Source: Thermoguttaceae bacterium (lineage in GTDB: Bacteria; Planctomycetota; Planctomycetia; Pirellulales; Thermoguttaceae). Taken from it: a DNA stretch of 64,000 nt. How positions within the stretch are numbered: the first letter of the stretch is position 1; each line of letters opens with the position of its first letter. Below are positions 52,067-61,421 of this stretch, in pieces. The DNA lies in NCBI GenBank assembly GCA_017434455.1, contig JAFRFG010000010.1, positions 1 through 64,000 on the forward strand, read 5' to 3'. Below the pieces are notes generated by a model. That model saw only the letters and a list, made by a program, of their open reading frames with translations. It was not told the DNA's origin and searched no databases. A program made the translations under genes and the position numbers.

Positions 52067-52861
52067 TTACATCGACGGCAGCGCCTCGGCGGCAAACAGA
52101 AGATACCACGCGCCGTAGCCGATCAAAGCGCCGAGCATCGGGCCGACGATCGGGACCCAGGCATAGCCCCAGTCGCTGGAGCGCTTGCCTGCGATCGGCA
52201 AAAGGGCGTGCGCCAGACGGGGACCGAAGTCACGGGCCGGGTTGATGGCAAATCCGGTCGGACCGCCGAGGGAAAGGCCGATGGCCAAAATCAGCAGACC
52301 GACGACCAGCGAGCAGAACCCCGGGTCGAACGCGGCGGCCCCTTCCGGGTCACGAGAGGCGTACCCCAGCCCGGTCACCACGAACAGCAGCGCGGCGGTG
52401 GCGAGGGCTTCGGTCACCAGGTTCCAGAACGGGGAACGAACCTCCGGCATCGTGCAGAAAAGGCCAAGTTTGGCGTTGGCGTCGTCGGTCGCCTGGAACT
52501 GTTTGCGATAGACGAGGAAGGTCAGGACCGCGCCGACAAACGCGCCGGCGAACTGGGCGACGACGTACGGAAGAACATCGCTCCAGGGGAACTGACCGGC
52601 CAGGGCCAAAGTCACGGTAATCGCCGGATTGAAGTGCGCGCCGCTGGTCCGCGAGAAGAGGTAAACCCCCATCCCGACCGCCAGGGCCCACCCGACGCAG
52701 ACCATGAGGAAACCGGTACCGTTCCCCTTCGTCTTGCTGAGCGACACATTGGCGCAGACACCGTTGCCGAACAGCAAAAGAAGCATCGTCCCGGCGAACT
52801 CGGCCAGGTACTTGACATCCACGCTTTGGAGCGGACCGGAAAGAAACTCAAAATAATTCAT
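52067..52861 (-). CDS. glpF: Glycerol uptake facilitator (aquaglyceroporin)
   Basis: A membrane channel of 264 residues with six helices and two half-helices. The two NPA boxes are HFNPAITV and INPARDFGPR; the aspartate after the second NPAR is the mark of glycerol facilitators against pure water channels. The first helix begins LAEFAGTMLLLLFGNG. ATG 52861 has AGGAG 6 bases upstream. It is paired with the kinase so that glycerol is trapped as the phosphate on entry. Own promoter at 52909-52937. Confidence 0.95.
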   Translation of the reverse strand: MNYFEFLSGPLQSVDVKYLAEFAGTMLLLLFGNGVCANVSLSKTKGNGTGFLMVCVGWALAVGMGVYLFSRTSGAHFNPAITVTLALAGQFPWSDVLPYVVAQFAGAFVGAVLTFLVYRKQFQATDDANAKLGLFCTMPEVRSPFWNLVTEALATAALLFVVTGLGYASRDPEGAAAFDPGFCSLVVGLLILAIGLSLGGPTGFAINPARDFGPRLAHALLPIAGKRSSDWGYAWVPIVGPMLGALIGYGAWYLLFAAEALPSM

Positions 52862-52908
52862 CGTTATCTCCTGGGAAAAAACCACGAAAGGGAACAGCCA
52901 ACATCTCC

Positions 52909-52937
52909 ATTGTATAAACCACGGACCGACGGGTCAA
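52909..52937 (-). promoter_or_regulatory. Promoter of glpF-glpK
   Basis: Minus-strand -35 TTGACC (52937-52932) and -10 TACAAT (52914-52909), with 17-base spacing. Confidence 0.72.
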
Positions 52938-53127
52938 GTTTTTCCTTACTTTCAATACATTGACCATCCCGCCGATCATCCCTAAAATAACATCGCCGTG
53001 AGAATAACAATTGTATGGTTTAGTTAAACTATGTGTTTTGCTTAAGAAACCATTAGTCATTATCCGACAATACTCTACGAAAAAAGTTTCCCCCGGGGGT
53101 ATTGCTCGAAAGGTTGAAAGGCATCGA

Positions 53128-54150
53128 ATGGATGTTTTTAAAAGATTGGATGGTATCCGACACTTAATCGGAAACACACCGCTTCTTCAAATCGACTTCA
53201 AATGGCGCGGGAACCCCCGTTCGATCTTCGCGAAAGCCGAATACCTCAACCTGACGGGGTCGCTCAAGGACCGAATGGCCTACCATATCCTGCGCAAGGC
53301 CTACGAGAACGGGACACTCAAACCGGACGCGATGATCGCCGAGGCGACCAGCGGCAATACGGGGATCTCTTTCTCGGCGCTGGGACGCCTGATGGGGCAT
53401 CCGGTCACCATCTTCATGCCCGAGTGGATGTCGGAAGAACGCAAGAGCTTGATTCGTTCCTACGGCGCCAAGATCCGCCTGGTCTCTCGTGAGGAGGGTG
53501 GGTTCCTCGGGTCGATCCGCCTGACCGAGGAGCTCCAAAAAGAGAACCCCGATGTCTTTCTCCCCCGTCAGTTCGACAACGAGGACAACACCTGGTCGCA
53601 CTACGTTTCGACCGGGCCGGAAATCATCGCCCAGCTGGCGAAGATCCAGCGCGGCCCGGACGCTTTCATCGCCGGGGTCGGCACCGGCGGCACGGTGATG
53701 GGCTGCGGCCGGTTCATCAAAAAGCTCTTCCCCCACGCCAAGATTCACCCGCTGGAGCCGTCCAATTCCCCGACGCTCTCGACCGGCTATAAGATCGGTT
53801 TCCACCGCATTCAGGGGATCTCCGACGAGTTCATTCCCTCGATTCTCCATCTCGACCAGCTCGACGAGGTCGTCGAGGTCGACGACGGCGACGCCATCCT
53901 GATGGCCCAAAAGCTCTCGCGTGAGCTTGGGCTTGGGGTCGGTATCTCGGCCGGCGGCAACTTCATCGGGGCGATGCGAATCCTCAGCAAGATGCCCGAG
54001 GAAAAAGCCCGCGAGGCGACGGTCGTGACGGTCTTTGTCGACGACAACAAAAAGTACCTCTCGACCGACTACGCCAAAGAAGAGCCGAAGAAATCCGATT
54101 TCTTCGCGCCCGATATCGAGCTTCTCCGGGTCACCGCCGTCAAGGCGTAA
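53128..54150 (+). CDS. Cysteine synthase-family protein (PLP-dependent)
   Basis: 340 residues, fold type II PLP enzyme. It makes cysteine from O-acetylserine and sulfide, or a close relative of that reaction. Motifs: IGNTPLLQID, TGSLKDRMAYHIL (Schiff-base lysine; the usual PGGSIKDR loop reads LTGSLKDR), EATSGNTGIS, GVGTGGTVMGCGRF (phosphate loop) and GISAGGNFIGA. The LTGS variation and slightly long C-terminus suggest a subfamily rather than canonical CysK. Start ATG 53128 (MDVFKRLDGIRHLIGNTPL) with AAAGG upstream; the frame from 53011 is not family-like. Confidence 0.85.
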   Translation: MDVFKRLDGIRHLIGNTPLLQIDFKWRGNPRSIFAKAEYLNLTGSLKDRMAYHILRKAYENGTLKPDAMIAEATSGNTGISFSALGRLMGHPVTIFMPEWMSEERKSLIRSYGAKIRLVSREEGGFLGSIRLTEELQKENPDVFLPRQFDNEDNTWSHYVSTGPEIIAQLAKIQRGPDAFIAGVGTGGTVMGCGRFIKKLFPHAKIHPLEPSNSPTLSTGYKIGFHRIQGISDEFIPSILHLDQLDEVVEVDDGDAILMAQKLSRELGLGVGISAGGNFIGAMRILSKMPEEKAREATVVTVFVDDNKKYLSTDYAKEEPKKSDFFAPDIELLRVTAVKA

Positions 54151-54180
54151 AAGACGCGCCGATTTTTTCAGCATGCACAC

Positions 54181-54208
54181 AGGCGGCGCGCTTTTCAGCG
54201 CGCCGCCT
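54181..54208. terminator. Terminator between the cysteine synthase gene and aroB
   Basis: An 11-bp perfect stem, AGGCGGCGCGC (54181-54191) with GCGCGCCGCCT (54198-54208). CTTTTCTC follows on the plus strand; on the minus strand an A-rich tract follows further out. It lies at the 3' ends of convergent genes. Confidence 0.6.
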
Positions 54209-54218
54209 CACGCTTTTC

Positions 54219-55268
54219 TCATTCTTCCAGACATACCCGCGCCTGACGGATCACCTCAAGACATTTCATCTCTTTGAGTTCAAAGCTGCCGGGCTCACTG
54301 ACTATGGTCACCGTCACGGTATCCCCGTCGCTCTTTTTGTCGTGGAGCGCCGCTTCGGTGATCTTTTCCCAGTCATACCGGACCGGACGGCCCAGACCGC
54401 ACTTGAGGAGGACCTTTTTGACCCTCGGCCGCAGCTGTTCGCCGCACATGGGTATCATGCCGAGCGCGACGCACTCGCCGTGATAGATATCCGTCATCTC
54501 CAGACTGCTTTCGATCCCGTGGCCGACAGTGTGCCCGAAGTTGAGGATTCTGCGCAGCCCCGCTTCCCTTTCATCCTGTTCCACGACCGATTTTTTGATC
54601 CGCAGCGAGCGGACGATGATCTGGTCCAGGTTCACGGTGATATCCTCTTTTTCGAGGAGCTCGAAGAGTTCCCTATCGCAGGTCAGCGCCATCTTGACCG
54701 CCTCGGCCAATCCGCTGGAGATCTGTCTGGGCGGGAGTGTCTTAAGAAGATCCGGGTCGATCAGGACTCTTCTCGGCTGCCAGAAGGCGCCGACGATGTT
54801 TTTCACCCCTTCAAAATTGACGGCGGTCTTGCCGCCGAAGGAGGAGTCGATCTGCGAAAGAAGGGTCGTCGGGATGTTGTAGAAATCGATCCCGCGCATA
54901 TACGCCGAAGCCGCGAACCCCGCCAGATCCCCCACCATCCCTCCGCCGACGGCCGCGACGCAATCCTTTCGTGAGAAGCCGCGGCGCAGCATAGTCCGAA
55001 GCAGCAGAGTAAAGCTTTCAATGCTTTTGGACGCCTCCCCCGCCGGGACCGTCACGATCACACTTTCCCCGCACTGCCCGGCGAGGGTTTCCGCGTACCG
55101 CGCCGGGACACCGGAATCGGTCACGATCAATACCCTTCTGGCGAGGTTCAAATAACGGCCGGCCTCGGCGAGGATCCCCCGCTTCACCAAGACATCGTAA
55201 CTGTCAGGGCCCAGGTTTACCGAGATCGGCACCGGCATCGTCGCTGGCATCGGCATTGGCTTCGGCAT
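54219..55268 (-). CDS. aroB: 3-dehydroquinate synthase
   Basis: 349 residues. Second enzyme of the shikimate pathway; uses NAD+ and a divalent metal to turn DAHP into 3-dehydroquinate. Motifs: VLIVTDSGVPARYAETLAG (NAD site), GGGMVGDLAGFAASAYMRG, SSFGGKTAVNFEGVKN, EAVKMALTCDRELF and ILNFGHTVGHGIES (metal ligands Glu, His, His). The first residues PKPMPMPATMPVPISV are an odd Met/Pro-rich extension. ATG 55268 has AGGA upstream; later ATGs are also possible. Last gene of the aromatic operon, 15 bases after pheA. Confidence 0.95.
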   Translation of the reverse strand: MPKPMPMPATMPVPISVNLGPDSYDVLVKRGILAEAGRYLNLARRVLIVTDSGVPARYAETLAGQCGESVIVTVPAGEASKSIESFTLLLRTMLRRGFSRKDCVAAVGGGMVGDLAGFAASAYMRGIDFYNIPTTLLSQIDSSFGGKTAVNFEGVKNIVGAFWQPRRVLIDPDLLKTLPPRQISSGLAEAVKMALTCDRELFELLEKEDITVNLDQIIVRSLRIKKSVVEQDEREAGLRRILNFGHTVGHGIESSLEMTDIYHGECVALGMIPMCGEQLRPRVKKVLLKCGLGRPVRYDWEKITEAALHDKKSDGDTVTVTIVSEPGSFELKEMKCLEVIRQARVCLEE

Positions 55269-55283
55269 GGTTCTTTCCTCATT

Positions 55284-56378
55284 TCATACGGCGGCACGCG
55301 CGGCGAAGGTTCCGGCGACTCGCAGCCGTTCGCACACGACTTTCAGTTCCTCGAGCATCTTTCGGCCCTTTTCGCTTTCGAACGTACCGTCGACCTCGGT
55401 GTAGAAATAGTACTCCCAGGGGTGTCTCTTCAGCGGCATGCTGTGGAGGGAGGTCATGTTGTACCCGTATTTCCCGATGATGGCGATCGCTTCGGCGAGC
55501 GAACCGGCCTTGTTCCGGACGGTGAACAGCAGGATCGATCGGTCCATCAGCGGCGATTCGGCCCGGATCCCGGAAAGGACCGCGAAGCGGGTGGTGTTGC
55601 CGCGGTCGGTGTGGATGTCCTCTTCCAAAATCTGAAGCCCGTACAGCTGCGCGGTTTCTCGACTGGCGATCGCGCCGAGCGATGGGTCGTTTGCCGCCGC
55701 CACTTCCCTGGCGGCGACGGCAGTATTGCTCGCCTCCTGGGTCTGGAACCCCTTCCCGAGGATATATTCGCGGCACTGGGCCAGCGCCTGAGGATGGCTG
55801 ATGACTTTCCGAATATCTTCCGCGGAGGCCCCGGGAACGCCGAGGAGATTCTGGCGGATCTCCATTTCGTAGATCCCGTTGATAAACAGTTCCCCGTCGA
55901 AAATCAGATCGATGACTTGAGAGACAATCCCCGCGTAGCTGTTTTCCACGGGGAGTACCGCCACGTCGCTGGCCCCGCTTAAAACCGCGTCGTAGGCGTC
56001 CCGGAAACCGATGCACGAGACCTTCTCGCTCTGGGGGAAGATCCGGCCGGCCGCGATATGAGCGAAGGCCCCCTCAACGCCGCTGTACGCCACGCGCAGA
56101 CCGCTTTGCATCCTCGCCTGATAGGCCCCCGAAAGCGATATCGCGTGCTTGAGAAAGTCGACGTAATAGCCCCTCAAGACTTCGTCCCCGATCAGGGCGG
56201 CACTTCTTTCAACCTCCGCTTTCTCTCGCTCCCGGTCGAGGATCGGGAGTCCCAATCTGCTTTTGTGTTCGTAGCAGATCTGGACGGCCCTCATGCGCTT
56301 CACAAAAAGCGCGGCCATCTCCGCGTCCGCCTCGGTGATGATCTCTCTGGCTTTATCCAGCGAATTGCTTTGCGACAT
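55284..56378 (-). CDS. pheA: Bifunctional chorismate mutase / prephenate dehydratase
   Basis: 364 residues. N-terminal AroQ-type mutase (LDKAREIITEADAEMAALFVKRMRAVQ, here in two parts: LDKAREIITEADAEMAALF and VKRMRAVQICYEHK) with D-R-E-R-E-K. The prephenate dehydratase domain begins RVAYSGVEGAFAHIAAGRIF, contains VLPVENSYAGIVSQVIDL, and TTRFAVLSG (the TRF motif). An ACT regulatory domain is at the end (VRNKAGSLAEAIAIIGKYG and NMTSLHSMPL), binding Phe for feedback control. Start ATG 56378, with AGAGG 9 bases before it; the open frame upstream is rejected. It diverts chorismate to phenylalanine, opposite to the trp genes in the same operon. Confidence 0.93.
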   Translation of the reverse strand: MSQSNSLDKAREIITEADAEMAALFVKRMRAVQICYEHKSRLGLPILDREREKAEVERSAALIGDEVLRGYYVDFLKHAISLSGAYQARMQSGLRVAYSGVEGAFAHIAAGRIFPQSEKVSCIGFRDAYDAVLSGASDVAVLPVENSYAGIVSQVIDLIFDGELFINGIYEMEIRQNLLGVPGASAEDIRKVISHPQALAQCREYILGKGFQTQEASNTAVAAREVAAANDPSLGAIASRETAQLYGLQILEEDIHTDRGNTTRFAVLSGIRAESPLMDRSILLFTVRNKAGSLAEAIAIIGKYGYNMTSLHSMPLKRHPWEYYFYTEVDGTFESEKGRKMLEELKVVCERLRVAGTFAARAAV

Positions 56379-56465
56379 ATCGAATAACCTCTTTCTTGTC
56401 CGGTTTCTTTCGGCCGCCTTCATGGTGTACCAAACCGGTGAAATTTCAGTAAAAAACCGCGAAAT

Positions 56466-57245
56466 TCACTTTTTTTCCGAAACGGCGTCCTTCATCTCCC
56501 TGACGAAGGCGCCGACACGCTTCGGCGCCTCCTTCCCGAAGCGGGCGACCAATTTCACAATCGCCGAGCCGACGATGACGCCGTCGGCCTGAGCGGCCAT
56601 CGTCTTCGCCTGCTGCGGCGTGGAGATACCGAAGCCGATGGCGAAGGGGACCGTGGCGTTTTCGCGAATGACCCGGATGATCGCAGATAAATCGGTGTCG
56701 ATCCGGCTGCGTGTTCCCGTCACCCCCAGACTGGAGACCAGGTAGAGGAATCCCTCGGCCTGGCGGGCGATCATAGCGACACGGTTCGCCGAAGTCGGCG
56801 CGATTAAGCTAATGAGGGCGACGCCGTTTGCCCGGCAGACGTCCAGGAATTCCCCTTTTTCCTCGAAGGGAAGGTCCGGCAGAATCAGCCCGTCGATCCC
56901 CGCGTCCTGACAGGCCGCGAGGAACCTCTGCGGCCCGTAGGAGAAGACCACGTTCGCGTAGGTCATAAAGACCAGGGGGACCGAGACGTCTTCGCGGAGT
57001 TCCCTGACCATATCGAAGATCCGGTCGGTGGTGACCCCTCCGGTCAGGGCGCGCAGATTCGCCTCCTGGATCACCGGTCCCTCGGCGGTCGGATCGGAAA
57101 AGGGTACCCCAAGTTCGATGAGGTCGGCGCCGGCGGCGGCCATTTCCCTGACACAGGCCTTCGTGGTCTCGATATCGGGATCACCGCAGGTGATAAAGGC
57201 GATGAACGCCTTTCCGTTCTGGAAAGCGGACGCGATCCTATTCAT
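56466..57245 (-). CDS. trpA: Tryptophan synthase alpha chain
   Basis: 259 residues. It splits indole-3-glycerol phosphate to indole and glyceraldehyde-3-phosphate. Motifs: [33 protein letters not shown] (catalytic Glu and the Asp of loop 2), [14 protein letters not shown], and [14 protein letters not shown]. It overlaps trpB by 8 bases (57238-57245), as expected for the alpha2beta2 complex. Indole passes through the internal tunnel to TrpB. Confidence 0.97.
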   Translation of the reverse strand: MNRIASAFQNGKAFIAFITCGDPDIETTKACVREMAAAGADLIELGVPFSDPTAEGPVIQEANLRALTGGVTTDRIFDMVRELREDVSVPLVFMTYANVVFSYGPQRFLAACQDAGIDGLILPDLPFEEKGEFLDVCRANGVALISLIAPTSANRVAMIARQAEGFLYLVSSLGVTGTRSRIDTDLSAIIRVIRENATVPFAIGFGISTPQQAKTMAAQADGVIVGSAIVKLVARFGKEAPKRVGAFVREMKDAVSEKK

Positions 57246-58428
57246 GAAGATCCTCCCCTCTGTAGCGCGCGATAGCGGCGCAGTCTTTGTCTCCTCTTCC
57301 CGACAGGGTGATCACGATGATCTTCTCTTTTTCCATCTCCGGCGCGATCTTTTGGGCGTACGCCACCGCGTGCGCGGACTCTATGGCCGGGATGATCCCT
57401 TCGGTTCTGGCCAGATACTCGAAGGCGCATACCGCCTCCTCGTCGGTGATCGGAACGTACTGCGCCCGGTGAGTATCGTGCAGCCACGCGTGCTCCGGGC
57501 CGATCCCGGGATAGTCCAGGCCCGCCGAAATCGAGTAGACCGGCGCGATCTGGCCGTACTCGTCCTGACAGAAATAGCTCTTCATCCCGTGAAAGATACC
57601 GGGTCTCCCGGTGCTGATGGTAGCCGCTGTCTCGAAGGTGTCGATCCCGCGCCCGGCGGCCTCGCAGCCGATCAGCCGGACACTTTTATCGGGTATAAAG
57701 TGGTAAAAGCTCCCGATCGCGTTGGATCCTCCCCCGACACAGGCGATGACGGCGTCAGGAAGTCTCCCCTCCTTTTCCATCAGCTGGGCTTTGATCTCTT
57801 TGGAAATGACGGCCTGAAAGTCCCGCACGATGGTGGGGAACGGATGGGGGCCCATCACCGAACCGAGGCAGTAGTGAGTATCGCTGATGCGCTTCGTCCA
57901 CTCGCGAAACGTCTCGGAGACGGCGTCCTTCAAGGTGGCGGTCCCGGTCGTGACGGGGATCACCTCCGCGCCGAGGAGTCTCATCCGGTAGACGTTCAGC
58001 GCCTGGCGCTTGGTGTCCTCCTCGCCCATGAAGACGACGCATTCCATCCCCATCAGGGCCGCGGCCGTGGCGGTCGCCACACCGTGCTGGCCGGCGCCCG
58101 TCTCGGCGATCAGGCGGGTCTTGCCCATCTTTTTCGCGAGCAGCGCCTGCCCCAGAACATTATTGACCTTGTGGGCGCCGGTGTGGTTGAGATCCTCCCT
58201 CTTCAGGTAGATCTTCGCGCCACCTAAGTCCCGCGTCATCTTTTCGGCGAAGTAGAGCCGGGAGGGACGCCCGGCGTATTCGTTGAAGAGCGTCTCCAGC
58301 TCCCGGATAAACTCCGGGTCCGCTTTGTACCGTTCGTACGCCTCTTCCAGCTCGATCAAGGCGTTCATCAGGGTCTCCGGGATGTACTGTCCCCCGTGGA
58401 TCCCGAAGCGTCCTTTCGGATTGGTCAT
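57238..58428 (-). CDS. trpB: Tryptophan synthase beta chain
   Basis: 396 residues, PLP-dependent. It joins indole to serine. The N-terminus is [16 protein letters not shown]. The Schiff-base lysine is in [19 protein letters not shown], followed by [18 protein letters not shown]. The phosphate site is [11 protein letters not shown] and [10 protein letters not shown] is near the COMM domain end. It is the TrpB1 type, which pairs with TrpA. Confidence 0.97.
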   Translation of the reverse strand: MTNPKGRFGIHGGQYIPETLMNALIELEEAYERYKADPEFIRELETLFNEYAGRPSRLYFAEKMTRDLGGAKIYLKREDLNHTGAHKVNNVLGQALLAKKMGKTRLIAETGAGQHGVATATAAALMGMECVVFMGEEDTKRQALNVYRMRLLGAEVIPVTTGTATLKDAVSETFREWTKRISDTHYCLGSVMGPHPFPTIVRDFQAVISKEIKAQLMEKEGRLPDAVIACVGGGSNAIGSFYHFIPDKSVRLIGCEAAGRGIDTFETAATISTGRPGIFHGMKSYFCQDEYGQIAPVYSISAGLDYPGIGPEHAWLHDTHRAQYVPITDEEAVCAFEYLARTEGIIPAIESAHAVAYAQKIAPEMEKEKIIVITLSGRGDKDCAAIARYRGEDLHE

Positions 58429-58431
58429 TTC

Positions 58432-59034
58432 TTAAGTCCTCCTTCGTACGGCGTTCACAAACGCGCGCATTTTGATCGGGTCCTTTCTTCCGCCGGTCTC
58501 GATGCCCGACGAGACATCCAGCGCGTAAGGGCGCAGGCGTTCCAGCGCGGAAACGGCGTTTTCGGGCGTCAGGCCTCCGGCGAGGAAATAGGGTCGTTGA
58601 ACCCCTTCGGCGTGTTCCCACGCGAAGGTCCTTCCCTCCCCGGCTCCGGCGTCCAGCAGAACAAAGTCCGCGGAACTTTTTTCCGCCTCCTGAGCGTCGC
58701 TGCGGCAGGCCACGCGGAAGGCCCGGATGAGGGGCTTATCCGTAAGTTTCCGCAGACGCGCGATGTATTGTTCGTCCTCGTGCCCGTGGAGCTGCGCGAC
58801 ATCCAACAGCCCGCTTTCGAGCATCCCCGCGACGGTCTCGGGGGGACTGTCGGTAAAGACCCCCACGGCGAGGATCCCGAGGGCGAGCCGGGCGCGCAGC
58901 GCCTCCGCCATTTCCCGGGTCACGGCCCTTCGGCTCTTTGGCGCGAAGACGAAACCGATATACTCGGGCATCAGCTCGTTGGCGGTGAGGACATCTTCTA
59001 TCCTGGTGAGCCCGCAAAGTTTAATCTTTGTCAC
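58432..59034 (-). CDS. trpF: Phosphoribosylanthranilate isomerase
   Basis: 200 residues, TIM barrel. Active-site cysteine in KLCGLTRIEDVLTAN and acid in FVLLDAGAGEGRTFAWE (the Asp). LAGGLTPENAVSAL and DVSSGIETGGRKDPIKM are the phosphate-binding loops. It is a separate gene, not fused to trpC as in E. coli, and its ATG overlaps the end of trpC by 4 bases (59031-59034). Confidence 0.96.
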   Translation of the reverse strand: MTKIKLCGLTRIEDVLTANELMPEYIGFVFAPKSRRAVTREMAEALRARLALGILAVGVFTDSPPETVAGMLESGLLDVAQLHGHEDEQYIARLRKLTDKPLIRAFRVACRSDAQEAEKSSADFVLLDAGAGEGRTFAWEHAEGVQRPYFLAGGLTPENAVSALERLRPYALDVSSGIETGGRKDPIKMRAFVNAVRRRT

Positions 59035-59816
59035 TGCGCGTTCCTCATGGCCCTGAGCATGCCGGCCTTATCATCGCTGCGCATCAGGGCCTCGCCGACT
59101 AAGACCGCGTCGGCGCCGATTTTTTTGATCCGTCCGGCGTCGGCCGGCCCCCTGACGCCGCTTTCGGCCACGAACAGACACGACGGCGGGATCAGGTCCC
59201 GGAGCTTTTCCGAGTTGGAAAAATCGACGCTGAAGTCCTTCAGGTTCCGGTTGTTCACCCCGATAATCTCCGCGCCGCAACGCACGGCCATCCGAATCTC
59301 CTCCTCGTCGTGGGTCTCGACCAGCGCGGCAAGCCCCAGCGATTCGGCCAGCGCCAAATACTCCCCAAGCGCCTTTTCCTCCAGCAGCGAGCAGATGAGC
59401 AAAACCGCGTCGGCCCCCATCGCCCGCGCCTGGTAGATCTGATAGGCGCCGACGGTGAAATCCTTGCGAAGCATCGGCGTCTTCACCTTCGCGCGGATCT
59501 CCCGGAAGATAGTATCCGAACCGAGGAACCATTTCGGCTCGGTCAGACAGGAGATCGCGTCGGCATGCGCCGCTTCGTAGGAGGCCGCGATCTGCAGATA
59601 CGGGAAATCCTCGGCGATGATCCCCTTGGAGGGGGACGCCTTTTTCACCTCGCAGATGAAGGAAAGCCCCGGTCTTCGAAGCGCCTCTTTGAAGGTTTCC
59701 CCCCCCGCGGGGCCGAGCGCGAGACACTCTTCCCGGAGTTTTTCCAAGGGAAAATTTTTCTCATTCTCCGCGGCACGAAACCGGGCGTAGGCGGCAATTT
59801 CATCCAAGATTGTCAT
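59031..59816 (-). CDS. trpC: Indole-3-glycerol-phosphate synthase
   Basis: 261 residues, TIM barrel. Lysines in [13 protein letters not shown] and [17 protein letters not shown]; the glutamate in [24 protein letters not shown] and [15 protein letters not shown]. It closes the indole ring. It overlaps trpD by 4 bases at 59813-59816 and trpF by 4 bases at the other end, so its translation is coupled to both. Confidence 0.97.
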   Translation of the reverse strand: MTILDEIAAYARFRAAENEKNFPLEKLREECLALGPAGGETFKEALRRPGLSFICEVKKASPSKGIIAEDFPYLQIAASYEAAHADAISCLTEPKWFLGSDTIFREIRAKVKTPMLRKDFTVGAYQIYQARAMGADAVLLICSLLEEKALGEYLALAESLGLAALVETHDEEEIRMAVRCGAEIIGVNNRNLKDFSVDFSNSEKLRDLIPPSCLFVAESGVRGPADAGRIKKIGADAVLVGEALMRSDDKAGMLRAMRNAQ

Positions 59817-60832
59817 CGGTTGCTGACCTCTATCATTTTTTCCAGCGCTGCGGCGGCCGAGCCGTCGTCCAGAATCTTTCCGGCCAACAGGATCCCCTCG
59901 GCCATCGTCTCGGCCTTCTGCCCGATCACCAGGGCGGCGCCGGCGTTTAAGAGCACCGCGCTTCGCATGGGGCCCCTTTCCTTCCCCTCGATGATCGATC
60001 GTGTGATCTCCGCGTTCCGGGCGGGCGTCCCGCCCCGAAGATCTTCCTTGCGGCAGCGCGCCAGGCCGAAATCCTCCGGGCTAATCACGCTTTTTCGGTA
60101 CCAGCCGTCCCTAAACTCGCAGACGGTGGTCGGACCGCTGGCCGAGATCTCGTCCATTTTGTCCTGGCCGAACACCACCATCCCCCGCTTGACCCCCAGA
60201 CTGATCAGCACCTGGGTCAGCGGCTCGACGAGATATTCGTCGTACACGCCGAGCAGCTGCATCGAAGGGCTCGCCGGGTTGGTCAGGGGCCCGAGAATAT
60301 TAAAGACGGTACGGAACCCCAATTCCCGCCGAATGGAGCCGACGTATTTCATCGAGGTATGGTATCTCTGGGCGAAAAAGAAGCAGATACCGGCTTCCTG
60401 GAGCATTTCCACGCATTTCTCAGGGCTCTGGTCGATATTGACGCCCAGCGCCTCCAGGCAGTCGGCGGTCCCGCACTTAGAGGACGCCGCGCGGTTCCCA
60501 TGCTTCGCGACTTTAACGCCCCCCGCGGCCGCGACCAGCGCGGAGGTGGTCGAGATATTAAAACTGTGGGCGTTGTCCCCGCCGGTCCCGACGATCTCCA
60601 TCACCTCCATCCCGGTATCGACCTTCACGCAGTGGTCCCGCACGGCGGCGGCGCAGCCGGTGATCTCGTCCCGAGTCTCGGCGCGGGCGCTCTTGGTGGA
60701 GAGCGCGGCGAGGAACGCGGCGTTCTGCGTGGGGGTGGTCCCGCCGCTCATGATCTCGTTCATGACGGCATACGCCTCGTCGTAGGTCAGATCCCCCTTA
60801 TTGACGATTTTGATGATGGCTTCTTTGATCAT
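59813..60832 (-). CDS. trpD: Anthranilate phosphoribosyltransferase
   Basis: 339 residues. It adds phosphoribosyl pyrophosphate to anthranilate. Motifs: [21 protein letters not shown] (PRPP site, split in use), [41 protein letters not shown], and [19 protein letters not shown]. It begins 15 bases after trpG. It is not fused to the trpG amidotransferase. Confidence 0.97.
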   Translation of the reverse strand: MIKEAIIKIVNKGDLTYDEAYAVMNEIMSGGTTPTQNAAFLAALSTKSARAETRDEITGCAAAVRDHCVKVDTGMEVMEIVGTGGDNAHSFNISTTSALVAAAGGVKVAKHGNRAASSKCGTADCLEALGVNIDQSPEKCVEMLQEAGICFFFAQRYHTSMKYVGSIRRELGFRTVFNILGPLTNPASPSMQLLGVYDEYLVEPLTQVLISLGVKRGMVVFGQDKMDEISASGPTTVCEFRDGWYRKSVISPEDFGLARCRKEDLRGGTPARNAEITRSIIEGKERGPMRSAVLLNAGAALVIGQKAETMAEGILLAGKILDDGSAAAALEKMIEVSNR

Positions 60833-60847
60833 GAGCTTTTTCTCATT

Positions 60848-61420
60848 TCACGCTTTAATGTCCAGAAAATTGCGCAGCATCTGTTTCCCGTCGGGGGTCA
60901 GGATGCTCTCGGGGTGAAACTGGACGCCGTAGATCGGCGCCTGGCGGTGTTCCACCGCCATGATCTCCCCCTCCAGCGTGCGCGCCGTGACCTTAAGACA
61001 ATCGGGGAGTGTCCCTTCCTCGGCGGCCAGGGAATGATACCTTCCCACCGGTGCCTCTTCCGGGATCCGGCAAAAGAGCGGACAGGCATGATCGAAGCGC
61101 GTCACCGACTGCTTGCCGTGCATCAGGCGCTTCGCGTAGGTCACCCGTCCCCCGTAAGCGAGACAGATCGCCTGATGTCCGAGGCAGACCCCGAGGGTCG
61201 GGATCTGGCGGCAGACCGTGGCGGCCGCCTCGGTAATAATGCCGGCGTTCTCCGGGCGTCCCGGTCCGGGCGATAAAATAATATGCGAAGGGCTCATCGC
61301 CCGAATCTCCTCCACGCCGATCTCATCGTTCCGGACGACTTTGATCTCCGGATTCATCATACCGATGAGCTGGTAGAGGTTGTAGGAAAAACTGTCGTAG
61401 TTGTCGATCAGAAGAATCAC
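60848..61420 (-). CDS. trpG: Anthranilate synthase glutamine amidotransferase component
   Basis: 190 residues, class I amidotransferase. Nucleophile cysteine in TLGVCLGHQAICLAYGG, oxyanion loop ILSPGPGRPENAG, and the His-Glu pair in GVQFHPESILTPDG. It provides ammonia to TrpE and could also serve PabB (amphibolic). Its ATG is directly behind the trpE stop, one base apart. Confidence 0.95.
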   Translation of the reverse strand: MILLIDNYDSFSYNLYQLIGMMNPEIKVVRNDEIGVEEIRAMSPSHIILSPGPGRPENAGIITEAAATVCRQIPTLGVCLGHQAICLAYGGRVTYAKRLMHGKQSVTRFDHACPLFCRIPEEAPVGRYHSLAAEEGTLPDCLKVTARTLEGEIMAVEHRQAPIYGVQFHPESILTPDGKQMLRNFLDIKA

Positions 61421-61421
61421 G